A stretch of DNA of 64,000 nt, from positions 1-64,000 of the forward strand of contig KV919098.1 in assembly GCA_002049455.2 (NCBI GenBank), read 5' to 3'. The notes under the pieces were generated by a model. The model ran no database searches. It worked only from the letters and a program-made list of their open reading frames with translations, and was not told the origin of the DNA. Below, in pieces: positions 23,042-34,219 of the stretch; the first letter of the stretch is position 1; each line of letters begins with the position of its first letter. The position numbers and the translations under genes were made by a program. This DNA is from Porphyra umbilicalis. Its lineage: Eukaryota > Rhodophyta > Bangiophyceae > Bangiales > Bangiaceae.

Positions 23042-23294
23042 TGTGAGTGGGCGGGGTGGCTTGGCGGACGCCGCGGGTGGGGGCGCCGCGGGTGGGGGCG
23101 CCGCCGTCGACCGACTGCGTGCACCTCGCCAACGTCCCGCGGACGCTGCACTTGTGGGCGCGGCGGTCGCCCCCCCCCCCCCGCCGGCCCTTCCGCCGCG
23201 GTGGTCGTGGCGCACACGGCGGTGGTAAAACAACTTTAAAAGATTAACGGGCGGGGGCCGACGCGCGCGCCCCCCCGACGCACCGCGTCGCCCG

Positions 23295-25384
23295 CTAGTA
23301 CTCAAAGTTCTCCGTGGACACCTCGCACAGCCCCTCGGGCCCACACTCGAGGCCCATGCGGCACCCGCCGCACGCGGCCGTGCACCGGTCCCCCGTGTCC
23401 CCGCCGCTCGTGCACGTGCCCTTGACGCAGGCGGTGCCAAACGCGCACGCGCCGGCGCCGGCGCTGCCGCACGCGCCGCAGCGGGGCACGGGCGCCGGCG
23501 CGGGCGTCGGCTGCGGCGTCGGCGTCGGCGACGGCGACGGCGTCGGGGGGGGTGTCGGGGGGGCCGTCGGGGGGGCCGTCGGGGGGGCCGTCGGGGGGCC
23601 GTCGGCGGCGCCGTCGGCGGCGCCGTCGGGGGGGCCGTCGGCGGCGCCGTCGGGGGGGCCGTCGGAGGGGCCGTCGGGCGGGCCGTCGGCGGCGCCGTTT
23701 GCGGCACGAACGGCGGCAGGGTGCGCCGCGGCCCGGTGATGACGCCTACACGACCGCCCGTGGCGTAGGACGTGGTGGGGGCCGCCGCCGCGGGGGCCTG
23801 CTCGGCAGGCGCCTGCGTGGCCGCCCGCCCGCCGGCAGAGGGCCTCCACGCACCGCCGAAGCCGGCGTACGACTCGTCGCGGCTCGGCGTCGTGGGCGCC
23901 TGCGTGGCGGGCGCCTGCTTGGCAGGCGCCTGCGTGGCCGGCCGCCCACCGGCAGAGGTGCTCGACGCACCGCCGTCGCCGGCGTACGACTCGTCGCGGC
24001 TCGGCGTCGTGGGCGACTGCTTGGCGGGGGCCTGCTTGGCAGGCGCCTGCGTGGCCGGCGGGCCGCCGGCAGAGGTGCTCGACGCACGGCCGTCGCCGGC
24101 GTACGACTCGTCACGGCTCGGCGTCGTGGGCGCCTGCTTGGCGGGCGCCTTGTTGGCGGGCGCCTCCTTAGCGGGCGCCTTCTTGGCAGGCACCTGCGTG
24201 GCCGGCGGGCCGCCGGCAGAGGTGCTCGACGCACGGCCGTTGCCGGCGTACGACACGTCACCGCCGTCCGACACGTCGCGGCTCATGCCCGACGAGCGGG
24301 TGGGGTCGCGGCCGCTCGACGCGCGGCGCCGTTCGCACGTGCCCGCCGCGCCGCAGACGAGGTGCGTCTTGCACACGACGCACCCGTCGTTGCACTTTTT
24401 GCCGAGGCACCCCACCGCCGCGCACGTCGTCGCCGCCCCGCCCGCGGTGGCGCGGCAGCGCGTGCCCCGCGCGCAGGTGCCCGCCACGCCCGCCCCGCAC
24501 GGCGCGCACCGCGCAATGGTCGTCGACGACCGCGGCGTCGGCTGCGGGCGTGGCGGCGGCACCACCGCGCCGCGGCGGTCAACGTCGGGGCGCTTGGCAG
24601 GGACGGGGCGGCGGTCAACGTCGGGGCGCTTGGCAGGGACGGGGCGGCGGTCAACGTCGCGGCGCTTGGTGATGGCGCGGCGCTTGGTGACGGGGCGGCG
24701 GACAATGACGGGGCGCTTGGCAACGACGTGGCGCTTGACGACGACGCGGCGCTTGGCCACGGCGGGGCGGCGGGCCGTGACGGGGCGCTTGACGATGCGG
24801 TGGCGGACGCCCCCCGTGTGGTAGACGACGCGGCCGTGGGTGCCGGCGGGGCGGTACACGACGCGCCTGTGGCCCGCCCGGCGGTGGTGCACGACGCGGC
24901 GGCGCGTGGCGACGGGGCGCTTGACGATGCGGTGGCGGACGCCCCCCGTGTGGTAGACGACGCGGCCGCGGTTGCCGGCGGAGCGGTACACGACGCGCCT
25001 GTGGCCCGCCCGGCGGTGGTGCACGACGTGGCGACGCGTGGCGACGGGGCGGTGGACGACGCGCCTGTGGCCCGCCCGGCGGTGGTGCACGACGCGGCGG
25101 CGCGTGGCGACGTGGCGGTGGACGACGCGCCCGTGGTGCCCGCCGAACCTCGTCACAACGCGGTGGCCACTCACGTGCCGCCGCCTGTGCGTGTGCCCCG
25201 AGTGGTAGGAGCGGAAGCGCGCCCACACCGGCAGCGTCTCCGCCTCGTCGGCCGCCGTCGCCGTCGACGCGGCGGCGCCGTCGGCGGGCGCAGCGGCCGC
25301 GGCGGCGCCGGCGCCGGCGGCAGCGGCGGCGGCGGCAACCGCCAGGGTGGCCACCAGCACCCACAGGGCGGCGCTCCGCGCCAT
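23295..25384 (-). CDS. Secreted His/Arg/Val-rich repeat protein with two Cys-rich modules
   Basis: The ATG at 25384 begins MARSAALWVLVATLAVAAAA, a clear signal peptide. About 230 residues of basic repeats follow, with units such as RRVVHHRRAGHRRVVYR, GRVVYHTGGVRHRIVKRPV and DVDRRPVPAKRP. A first Cys-rich module (CAPCGAGVAGTCARGTRC to VCGAAGTCE) comes next. Then four repeats of about 40 residues each carry SYAGxGxASSTSAGGPPATQ and PAKQAP. A TAPP/PPTA tract follows, then a second Cys-rich module (CGACGSAGAGACAFGTACVK to CGPEGLCE) and the C-terminus NFEY. The frame breaks once, in the 12-bp repeat encoding PPTA: the unit at 23590-23600 has 11 bases, one G short. Adding one base gives 2,091 nt, exactly 697 codons. 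Likely a cell-wall, cuticle or adhesive matrix protein; the exact role is unknown. Confidence 0.75.
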
Positions 25385-26122
25385 GGCGCGCGACCGCGTC
25401 TCGCGCGACCGCGTCGGGCGCCCGACCGCCGCCGCCGCCGCCGCCGCTGCCGCCGTCGACGGGCGTCGGGCGGGGGCGCTGTCGACGGTCACGTTGCGAC
25501 ACTGCGCGCGGGGCGGTCGTCGGGCCGTCGGTGGTCTCTGGCAGAGGGCGGGGGGGGGGGAGGGGAGGGCGCGGCGCCACGCCGCCCCCGCCGCCGTTTA
25601 TCTACCCGCCAAAGACGGGCGGCGGCGGGGGGGGGGGGGGGGGGCGCCGGCGGGCGACGCCGCCCCACGCCACGCGCCGAGCGCCCCCGCCGCCCGCGGC
25701 GGCCGCGCCCGCCCCGCACGGCGGGCGGCGGCGGGTGGGGCGGGGGCGCACCCCCCCCGCGGCGCGCCCCCCGCCGGCGGCCGCGCGCACGCGGGCGGCC
25801 GGGGCGGGCCGCCGCGCCGCGGCGCCGCCGCCGAGGGGGCGCCCCCGCCCCCCGCCGTCGGCGGCGGCGCCGCCGCCGCGCCCGCGCCCGACCGGGGGAC
25901 CGCACCCCCACGGCCGCGCCTGCGCCGACGCCACCGCCGTGGGGGGGGGCGACGGCGACACCACCCCCCCCCCCCCCCCCCCCAGGCTCCCCCGTCGCGC
26001 GGGCGGCGGTCACCCCCCCGGGCGGCGTGCATTTGCCGACCCGCCGCGGCCGCCCGCCGCCGAGCACCGACGCGACGGACGGGGGGGCGTCACCGCCGCC
26101 GCCGCCGCCGCGCCCGCCGCTC

Positions 26123-26156
<34 letters not shown>

Positions 26157-27072
26157 TGCTGCGCCGCGGCCGCCGACGTTGGGCGGGGGGCGGCGGGGCG
26201 GCGGGGAGCGGCGCGGCCGTTGGGGTGGGGTGACCCCCCCCCACGCCGCCCCCCCCGCGCGCACACCCCAGCGGGCGTGGCACCGCGCCACAGACGGCCG
26301 TCGGTACGCTGCGCGCCGCCGCCGCCGCCGCCGCCGCCGCGCGCGGGCGGCGCGGCGGGCGGCGGCGGGGGGGGCGGCACCGCCGCGCCGCGCCGCGAGC
26401 GGCTGCCGCGCCCGCGGCCGTCGGGGTGGCGGCCGTCGGGGTGGGTGCGCCGCCGGGCGGGGGGGGGGGGGCCCTGTGGATGAGCACCGCCGTGGGGTTG
26501 CGGGGGGAGGGGACGCGCCGGGGCGCCGCCGCGGCCGCGACGCTGACCGGGCGCGGGCGGCGGCGGCGCCGCGCCGCCGCCCGCGCCCGGTCCGCGCTGC
26601 AGCGGCGTGGCCGCCGACGCGGCCGGGCGCGCGGGCGGCGACGCGGCGGCGCCGCCCGCCCGCGCCCGGTCGCGGCCCGCCGCCAATGCACGCACGGGGC
26701 GGGGGAGCGCGGTCGGGCGGCCGAAACCTGAGGAGCCAAAAAGCCTCAATCGCTGGCCGATGGGGCCAACTCAGGAGCTCCCCCTTTTTTCACATAATTT
26801 GTCGTACTTGAGGGGGATCCGAGGGTGGCCGCTGCAAAGGGCGGGGGGCCCCTCGATGGCCCACCGCAGCGGCCGGCAGCGCCAGCGTCTATGTATCATA
26901 CGGGCGGCGGCGCCGCCCGTAGCCGCGGCCGACGCTGCCGCGTCCGACGCCTGTGCCGCCGGTCCGAGGGCGCCGGTGCGTGCGGGGGCGACGACCCCCT
27001 CGCCGCGCACCCCCGCCCGCCCGTACCCCCCCTCGTCGCGTCCGCCCCCCTATCCCCACCCCGCCCCCGGCC
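25385..27072. other. Extremely GC-rich divergent intergenic region
   Basis: Lies between the divergent matrix-protein gene (minus) and carrier gene (plus), so it should hold both promoters. It is full of C and G runs of 8-20 bases and ccgccg tracts, so every frame is open and none is convincing. A less biased block at 26725-26900 may be the more functional part. Confidence 0.45.
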
Positions 27073-27177
27073 ATGCCCGCCATCTGCGGGCGGAGCGGGT
27101 GCGGTCCGCCGCGGCGGGCGCCCCCCCCCGGCCGGCCCGTCGCTGCCGTCCCGACCGCTGCCGCGGTCGGCATGGCG

Positions 27178-27213
<36 letters not shown>

Positions 27214-27367
27214 ACGACCACCGCCACCGCGTCGCCGTCTGCGCTCCCCCCCCTCCCCGCCTCCACGGGCGTGCGGCTGGCGGCGACGGCGGCGGGGGTG
27301 GCGACCAAGCTCCTCCTCTTCCCCCTCGACAGCCTCAAGGTGCGCGTGCAGACGGTGCGGCTCGAGG

Positions 27368-27399
<32 letters not shown>

Positions 27400-28702
27400 G
27401 CGGCGACGGCGGTAGTGCCGCCGCCTGCCGCCGCCGCCGTCCCGTCGGCAGCGGCGGCGGCGGCGGCGGCGGCGCCGCCGCCGCCGTCGGCGTCGGCCCT
27501 CCGCGTGGCGCTGCGGGCGGTCGGCGCCGGCGGCGGGGGGCTGCCGGGTGCCCTCCGCCGCTTGTACCGGGGCTTGCCGGCGAGCGTCGTCGGCGTGTTG
27601 CCCCACGCGTGGGTGTACATGCCCGTGTATGTGGGCGTCGGCGAGGCGCTCAAGGTGCGTTGGGGGGGGGGGGGGGGGGGGGGGGCGTGGGCGCCGCCGG
27701 CAGCGGGAGGCCACGCCCGTCGAGCGGCGTCACCGCGCGTCGACGGTGGCGTACAAGCGCCGGCGCGTGTCGCCCGTCGCGGCGGGGGGTCGCTCGTGGC
27801 TGCATGCACGCGACGACACGTTTGGCTTGGCGGGCGGTGGACTGACGCCTCTGTGCTTGTTGGTGCGCCTCGGTTGCCCCCCGTGTGCGTGGGGCCCCCC
27901 TCTCCCACTGCCGCCCCCCACAGCCCCACATCCCCCACCGGCGCACCCGCCTGACGACCGCCGCCGCCACCGCCGGGGTGGCCGTCTCCCTCGTCCGCGT
28001 GCCCCTCGACGCGTGTAAGAAGCGCGTGCAAGCGGGCGCCTACCCGACGCTCTGGGCGGCCGCCCGCGCGCTCGTGGCGGGGCCGGTCGCCCACCCCCCC
28101 CCTCCACCGCTGCCGCCGCCGCGCCCGCCGCCGCCGCCGTTGCGGCGTTGCCCCTCCTCCTCGCCGCCCGCGTCGCGCACCTCTACCCAGGCTGGTCCGC
28201 CGCCGTTGCCTACGACGTGCCCTACGCGGCCGTGCAGTTGACGTGCCTCGACACCCTCACCGCCCTCGCGCGGCGGCGGCGGCGGGCGGGGGACCCCGGC
28301 GGCGGCGGCGGCGGCGGCGGCGGGGGTGCGGCGCGGGAGCTCGGCGGCGCCGAAGCGGCGACAGTCGGCGCCCTCACCGGCGCCGTCACGAGCCTCGTCA
28401 CGGAGCCGCTGGATGTGGTGCGGACGCGGTCCATGACCGCCGGCGCCGGTGCCGCCCGCCGGTGGCCGTGGGCGACCGCCGCGGCGATTGGGCGGGAGGA
28501 GGGGGTCGCGACGCTCTGGCGCGGCACCGCCCCGCGGCTGATCAACGTGACGCTCGCGTCGGCGGTGTGGTACGCGGTGTATGAGGGCGTGCGGCGGGGG
28601 GCGGTGGGCGCCGCGGAGCGGCGGCGGCGGCAGGAGGTGGGGGGGGGGGGGTTGCTGCAGAGGGGCGGACGCTCGCCATGGGCGCGCCGCGATGAAGAGT
28701 AG
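27073..28702 (+). CDS. Mitochondrial carrier family protein, one intron
   Basis: Three carrier signatures are visible: FPLDSLKVRVQ (about 27332), VPLDACKKRVQ (about 28000) and EPLDVVRTRS (about 28400), each P-x-D-x2-K/R. These belong to the three two-helix repeats that form a six-helix transporter of the inner mitochondrial membrane. Glycine-containing partner motifs are present (ALRRLYRGLPASVVGVLP; ATLWRGTAPRLINVTLASAV). The N-terminus has a Gly run. Exon 1 ends at 27654 (GEALK) before GTGCGT, and exon 2 begins at 27924 after CCCCCCACAG. The 269-bp intron is phase 0. The frame changes at a run of nine C at 28094-28102; ten C would give 1,362 coding nt, exactly 454 codons. I cannot assign the substrate. 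The start could instead be the ATG at about 27171. Confidence 0.82.
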
Positions 28703-30486
28703 GAGTAAACCAAGCGTGTCGGTGTCGTGGCGGCAGCAGCCGCCAAGAGCCCATCACTTCAGCGGAAATGTCAGGTCGGGCGAGTGGCGCTCTGAGCGTG
28801 AATGGTGATGCACTCGCGGTGCTCGCAGCCCGACACGTTGTCACTCGCAGGGTGCCACCGCGCTTGGCGTTCTTTCCCTGGAACGAGCTCGTGACGCGCG
28901 GCCATGGATGCGGATGGGCCTGGCGTCTGGCCCGACGGGCGGGGTTGTCGTTCCGGCACGACAAGCTGCCTCGCGCACTCCCACGGCCAAGTCAACGACC
29001 GTCTGGATCGTGTGGGAAAGCTGGCAACGCCTCGATGATGGACGCACAAATCAAAGCGCCGGTCGCGGATCAAATCAATTGTGCCGACAACAGCGGACTT
29101 GAGAAGGCGTCGTCGTCCGTTCGTCGGCGTGCGCCGAACACGACGACGGCCTTCGATCTTGGTCAAGGCTGCAGCTCCGCCGCCGCTGCTGCGCCTACTG
29201 GTGCCTCGCCTCTGGCGGCTGTTCCTTCATTGTGGCGCTGATTGTGGCGCTTACCACCTGTTCTTCTCCTTCTCTTTCTTGATGAGGCGCTGCCGCTTGC
29301 CTCCTTGCGGTGCCCCGCGACCGATACCACAGGTATGTCCCCGCCCGCCGCGCCGCCCCCCCCCGTCGCCAACGACGCCGCCCCCGTGCAGGATGATCGC
29401 GGGCTTTGTATTTTTACAAAAACGACTTCTTCTTCCACTGATTTCTGGATGATTGATACCGCACCCCCGCCTCGGCTGGGAACAGCCGCTTCTGACACAC
29501 GCCGCCCTTGTGCCGCCGCCCGTGTGCAGGCGCCCCCCCGGTGGGGCGTCTGCGCTTTGGGCGGCGGCGCTCGCGTTGATGCGTTGATTACCTTGCCGTC
29601 TGGCACATGAAACTAACCGACGTCCGTGTGGTTTTTTTTTTTTTCTTGCCTTGTGACTGTGGATGCCTTCACTGCTGGCTTGTGTGCTCCACCCCATTGG
29701 CTGGATGGATTGGCAGGTGTTGTAGACGCTCATGCCACTTTCTAATCGCTTTGTTTGTGCAGGTGCCATTGCCTCTGCTGTGCTCTGCATTGTCGCGCCG
29801 ACCGTCAATAAAGGAAGCTCGCTGAACACGTTGTGCATCATTTTCCGATCGAGTCTGCCATCACTTGTAGTCTGAGTGTGTTGACCGCATGGAGCACCAT
29901 GGAGCACCAAGGAACCGGCACCTCGTTGATAGGAGCTCACGCCCCCCACACTGGCAACACGCGACAGACTGCCGCCTTCAACACCACCACCGTCTGCGCC
30001 GAGAGGACCGAAAAGTAACGCAGGAGACGGCGTTGCCGTTTTCTTTTCAACAGTCCACCCCGCGCGCAGCGCCAGGGGCGAGACAAGACCAAACAAAAAA
30101 GGCATGGGCGCCGCGCCTGCGCGCCGCCCGCCCCGCCGAGCCCGCCGGAAAAGCAACCGGGCTCGGCGGCCGCACCGGGCCCGCGTCCCGACCGGCACGA
30201 GCGCCCGACGCCGCCCCGCGCCGCCGCGGCTCGAAAGCGCCCGCGGTGCGTTGCCCGAGCCGCAGCGCCCCCCCGCGGCCGCCGACAGCGGCGGCCGCGC
30301 CACCAGCACCAAAGGGGTGTTGTTGCACGGCGGAAAGACGCGCGGGACACGCCCCACCCCCACCAACCCACCGCCGCCGGCGCCACGCGCCCAAAAAAAA
30401 CAACGCGCCAGCGGCGGCACGAGCCCGCCCACAGGCCGGCCGCACACCCACGGCCAGCACCGCCGACCCCCCCCCCCCCCCCCACC
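28703..30486. other. Convergent intergenic region
   Basis: Separates the 3' ends of the carrier (plus) and an unknown gene (minus). Contains a T-run at 29632-29644 and AATAAA at about 29808 on the plus strand. No coding potential stands out. Confidence 0.4.
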
Positions 30487-31897
30487 TCAATACGACGGGC
30501 GGTTCAGCCGCGCCTCGCGCAGCCGACACGCGGCCTCAAGGTCGTCGAGCAGGGCGCCCGCCCACCCCCCCCACCCCGCCCACGGCGCCCCGTCGGTGCG
30601 GCCACGGCGGACGACGACCCCGATGCGCGCGTCCGAGCTGCGGTCCACCGCCACAACGACGCGCGCGGCGGCGGCGGCGGCGGCAGGCGGCGACGCTGGC
30701 AGCGTCGGGTGGCGGTGCTTGGCACCCGCCCCCCCCCCCCCAACCCCGACGCCGCCGCTGCCGCCGCTGCCGCCGTCGCCGCCGCCGGCGGCGGCCGCAC
30801 GGCAGCCTCGAGGCGGAGCTCCCGCTTGGCGGCCGCGCCGACGGCGGCGCCGCCGTCGCGCAGCACCTGCCCCGCCAGCCCGAGCACCTCGGCGGGGGAG
30901 AGGATCGTCGACAGCGCCCGCCGCACCGCCCCGCCGCCGCCGGCGCCGCCGACGCGCGTCGCGGCGGCCGCAGCCGCCGCCACCGCAACCGCCCGCAGGC
31001 GGCCGACCGCGACCGTGACGCGGAGGGCGGCGGCGAGCGGCGCCGCGGCGGCGGCGGCGGGGGTGGCGGGGGGGGTGCCCACGGGGGCGCCCGCCGACGC
31101 TGCCGCCGCCGCCGGGACGGCGCGCGCGGCGGCGGCGCGCGCGGCGGCCGCCGACGCGGCCGCCCCGTCGGCACCGCCCGCGGCGGCGGCGGCGGCGACC
31201 GCCGGGTCCCCGCCGCTGGTGGAGGAGCGGCAGCTCTCGTCGCTCACCACGCTGCTGCTGCTGCCGCCCGACGGCGCCGGGCGGCGGCGCCGGCCGACCG
31301 ACGGGTGCGGGGCGGGGGCGGGGGCGGCACCGCCGCCGCCGCCGCCGCCGCCGCCCCCACCCCCACCCCCCGCCGCGCCGACCGCCGTCCGCCGCGGGTG
31401 CCCGCCGGTGGCCGCGCGGCCGCCGCCGGTGCCGCCGGTGCCGCCGCGGGCGGCGCCCAACGACGGGAGGGAGTGGAAAGAGTCGTCCCCGGTCCCCCCC
31501 CCCCCCGCGTCGCCGTCCCTCCCCCCCCCCCCGGGCGGTGGCGCCCGCGCCGCTGCGGGCGGGTCGGGTGGTGGCGCCCCGCGGGCGGGGGCGGCCCCCC
31601 CCCCACGGGGGACGCCGCGCCCCGCCGCTCCCCGGCGGCGCGGATCAAGTCGGGCGCCGACCGGCCGACCGCCTGCATGCTCCCCGCCGCCCCCGAGGGG
31701 CTCCCCCCCGCCCGCCGCCGCCGGCGCGTCGCACCCGCCGCACCCGCCGCCGCCGGGGGGGCGGCGCCCGCGCCGCCGCCGCTCCCCCCCTCCGAGTCAG
31801 AGGAGGAGGTGGAGGCGGCGCGGTGGAGGGCGCCCGAGCGGCGCCCGCCGCCGCCGCCGCCGAGCTCCAACGCCGACGCGGAGTGGGGCACGTGCGC

Positions 31898-31929
<32 letters not shown>

Positions 31930-32092
31930 CACCGCCGCCGCCGCCGCGGGGCCCCGGGGGCGCGGCAAACATGGAATCCTCCACATCGTGCAGCCGCCGC
32001 TCCAGCTGGTGCAACACCGAGTCGATGGCCGCCGCGTTGAGGGAGCCGCCGCGGGGCGGCGCGGCGCCGCGCGACCTCCGCGGCGTTGCCAT
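30487..32092 (-). CDS. Unrecognised Gly/Ala-rich protein with short conserved-looking helices
   Basis: The ATG at 32092 gives MATPRRSRGAAPPRG, then a helix-like segment IDSVLHQLERRLHDVEDSMF, then Gly runs and a Ser/acidic patch (STSSSDSEGG). After frame changes around C/G runs near 31650, 31500 and 31350, a region reads ALSTILSPAEVLGLAGQVLR. A last segment reads ARIGVVVRRGRTDGAP and ALLDDLEAACRLREARLNRP, ending SY and TGA at 30489-30487. Amphipathic helices joined by low-complexity linkers suggest a scaffold or complex subunit. I do not recognise the family. Exact exon or frame joins are uncertain, so the coordinates mark only the outer limits. Confidence 0.5.
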
Positions 32093-33344
32093 CTTGCGCG
32101 CCGCCGGGGGCGCCGCCCCCGCGTGCGCGTCGGCGGCCGCCGCCGCCGCGGACGCGGGGACGGGCGGGTGGCGGTGGGGGTGGGACCCGACCGCCGCTGT
32201 CGCCGCCGCCGCCGCCGCCGCCGTCGTTGGGGGTGGGGGGAAGGGCACCGACTGGGAGCGCACCAGCGCCTTGGGCGGCGCCGACGGCGCGGGGACGGGC
32301 GGGGGCGGGTCACCCGCCGGGCCCGCCGGCACGGCGGACCCGAGGCGGCCGGGGAGGGGTGGGAGCGGCGGGCGCGCCCGCCGGCGGCCGTCGGGGGCGT
32401 CGAGGGCGGCGGTCATGGCCGCACGCGTGCCGGGACGGGGGGCGGGCAGGGCGCGAGAAAGCGCGTCGGGGGCGGCGGCAACAAGGACGGCCTCCCCCGT
32501 CACACCTGCCCGCGGGTGTTGGGTGACCGACGCAACGGGCGGCGCCTGGACGACAGCGGTCGGCGTCGGGGGGGGGAGAGCGGGGGGGGGGGCGCCAGGA
32601 GGGAGGGACAGAAAGGGACGACGGCGACGCGACGGTGACCGCCACGACCGACCTGCCCGCCGCGTGGGGGCAATCGCCGGCGGCAAAAAAAAACAGAGGG
32701 CCGTGCGTCGACCGTCGGACGGTGCCGCGCCGTGCAACGGATGGGAGCGATGGATACGCGCCGCGCAACGGCGGCGCCCTCCGTGGGAATCGATGAGCGG
32801 GGGGGTTGCGGGGGGGGGGGGGGGGGGCACGTGGGACCGGGGGTGCGCGTGGCAAAAAAGCCCTCTCCGTTCAAATCTGCACCGTGGCCGCCGCCGGCGG
32901 GATCCAGCTTGGCGCGGCACACACCCCCAGCGCCGGTGGGGGGAGGACAGCGACGCACCGCCCAGCGTGTCTCGTTGCGCGCCGGCTGCGTCGAGGTCAT
33001 TGCTGCTGCGAGGCCCAGCAGGCGCGGTCGCCCCCTCCCTCCCCTCCTCCGCACACGCGACGTGCGGCAGGCCGTCACCCGCAAGTGTCTGCGACCGAGG
33101 GGTGACCGGTGCGCCCGCCACACACCCGTTTTCTACCAGCGTCTGGCCGACGTGCAGCCTCCAAGGTGTGGTCGCTTGTCGCGCCGCCAAGCCGGCGCTA
33201 GCACCGGGACGAGCGGGGTGTCGCGGCGGCCCCCGCCGGCAGTGGGACAAAAAGCACGTGGCGGGTGGGCGGCCAGCGTGCAACACCAGCTGCGGCAGCT
33301 CTCCTCGCACACAGCTAGCCAGCTAGCCGGCGAGAGGAGGAGAA
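32093..33344. other. Intergenic, GC-rich with C/G runs
   Basis: No gene supported. Upstream region of the minus-strand gene ending at 30487; G-runs at 32807-32827 and elsewhere. Composition becomes AT-richer after 33340, where the mobile element begins. Confidence 0.4.
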
Positions 33345-34219
33345 TGCCGGTCGGGGTGTCCAATCGGATTGAGATGCCAAACTGGTTAAACCGGTTTTCA
33401 TTACCACTCATTATCGATTCCAAACCGATTCATAGTTACTGGTACAACCAGCTCGCTAAGTTTCCAATAACTTCTTGGTTCTATAGATCAACACACAGCA
33501 TTCCTTGAGCAACGAATCTCACCTAGCGCTTTTCGCGCACTTCCAGGGGCTGCTGCAGTAGCACTCTGCGGACTGCGCCCCAGATAGGTTCAGCTGGTGC
33601 CGCAGAGGAAGAGAGCAGACCCCACCACGAGCCACAATGTCTCATGAGCCAACGAGACCTCTCCAGTAGGTATTGTCCATGCCCTGGATGCAGGTACTCG
33701 TCGATGAAGAGACCGCTCGCAGAACCAGATCAAGTGTAGGTGCTGCTTCGTACAGTTACCATCTGGCCTACAAAGACCTTCTGTGAATGATGGAGAACTG
33801 CGTACTGCGCGGTGTCTTCGTAAGAGAGCGCTGTATTCTTATGGAGCATCGCGAAGCCGATGCTCTGACTCCACCCGTAGAGGTAGACGAAGGACGTGAA
33901 AGTAACAGGCCGGGCTTTGCGATGAGCTCGGTTGTTGCTGCATTAGTCCAGGGCCCTTGACATGCCATCGTCCTAAGCACTGTTGACCGAGCGGCCTTCC
34001 TCAGTGGATCCTTGGATGAACATGCTCAAGAATTGTGAATACTGTATTCTGACCGTTCCAAGACGCGCATGAGCTGGGGAACTTCCGGGAGTTAGATCGA
34101 CTCGGGTGGCCCGATTTATTTGCCTCCGAACCGGTACGTGATCGATTTTAGTTTCTGGCCAGATTTGATCAATGTCAACCGATTGCGATTAACCGATTGG
34201 ACACCCCTAGGTGCCGGTC
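33345..34219. mobile_element. hAT-like non-autonomous DNA transposon with 8-bp target duplication
   Basis: The sequence TGCCGGTC occurs at 33345-33352 and again at 34212-34219. Between them lie 859 bp whose ends are inverted: GGGGTGTCCAATCGG at 33353 and CCGATTGGACACCCC ending at 34207, followed by TAGG. An 8-bp target duplication with GGGGTG-type ends is typical of hAT elements. The inside is AT-rich, rich in ccgatt and accggtt motifs, and has no coding frame, so it is a non-autonomous (MITE-like) copy. The extra four bases at the right end are unexplained. Confidence 0.8.

Noticed and set aside
21281-23290. Extension of the secreted matrix protein past its stop region into Arg/Pro-rich sequence
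   Set aside because: The long frame results from the one-base shortage at 23590-23600; the protein-like frame ends at 23295 with a Cys-rich module.
29889-33326. Very long plus-strand frame of over 1,100 codons
   Set aside because: Arg/Pro/Gly-dominated shadow of the minus-strand gene and its GC-rich flanks; no domain and no protein-like periodicity.
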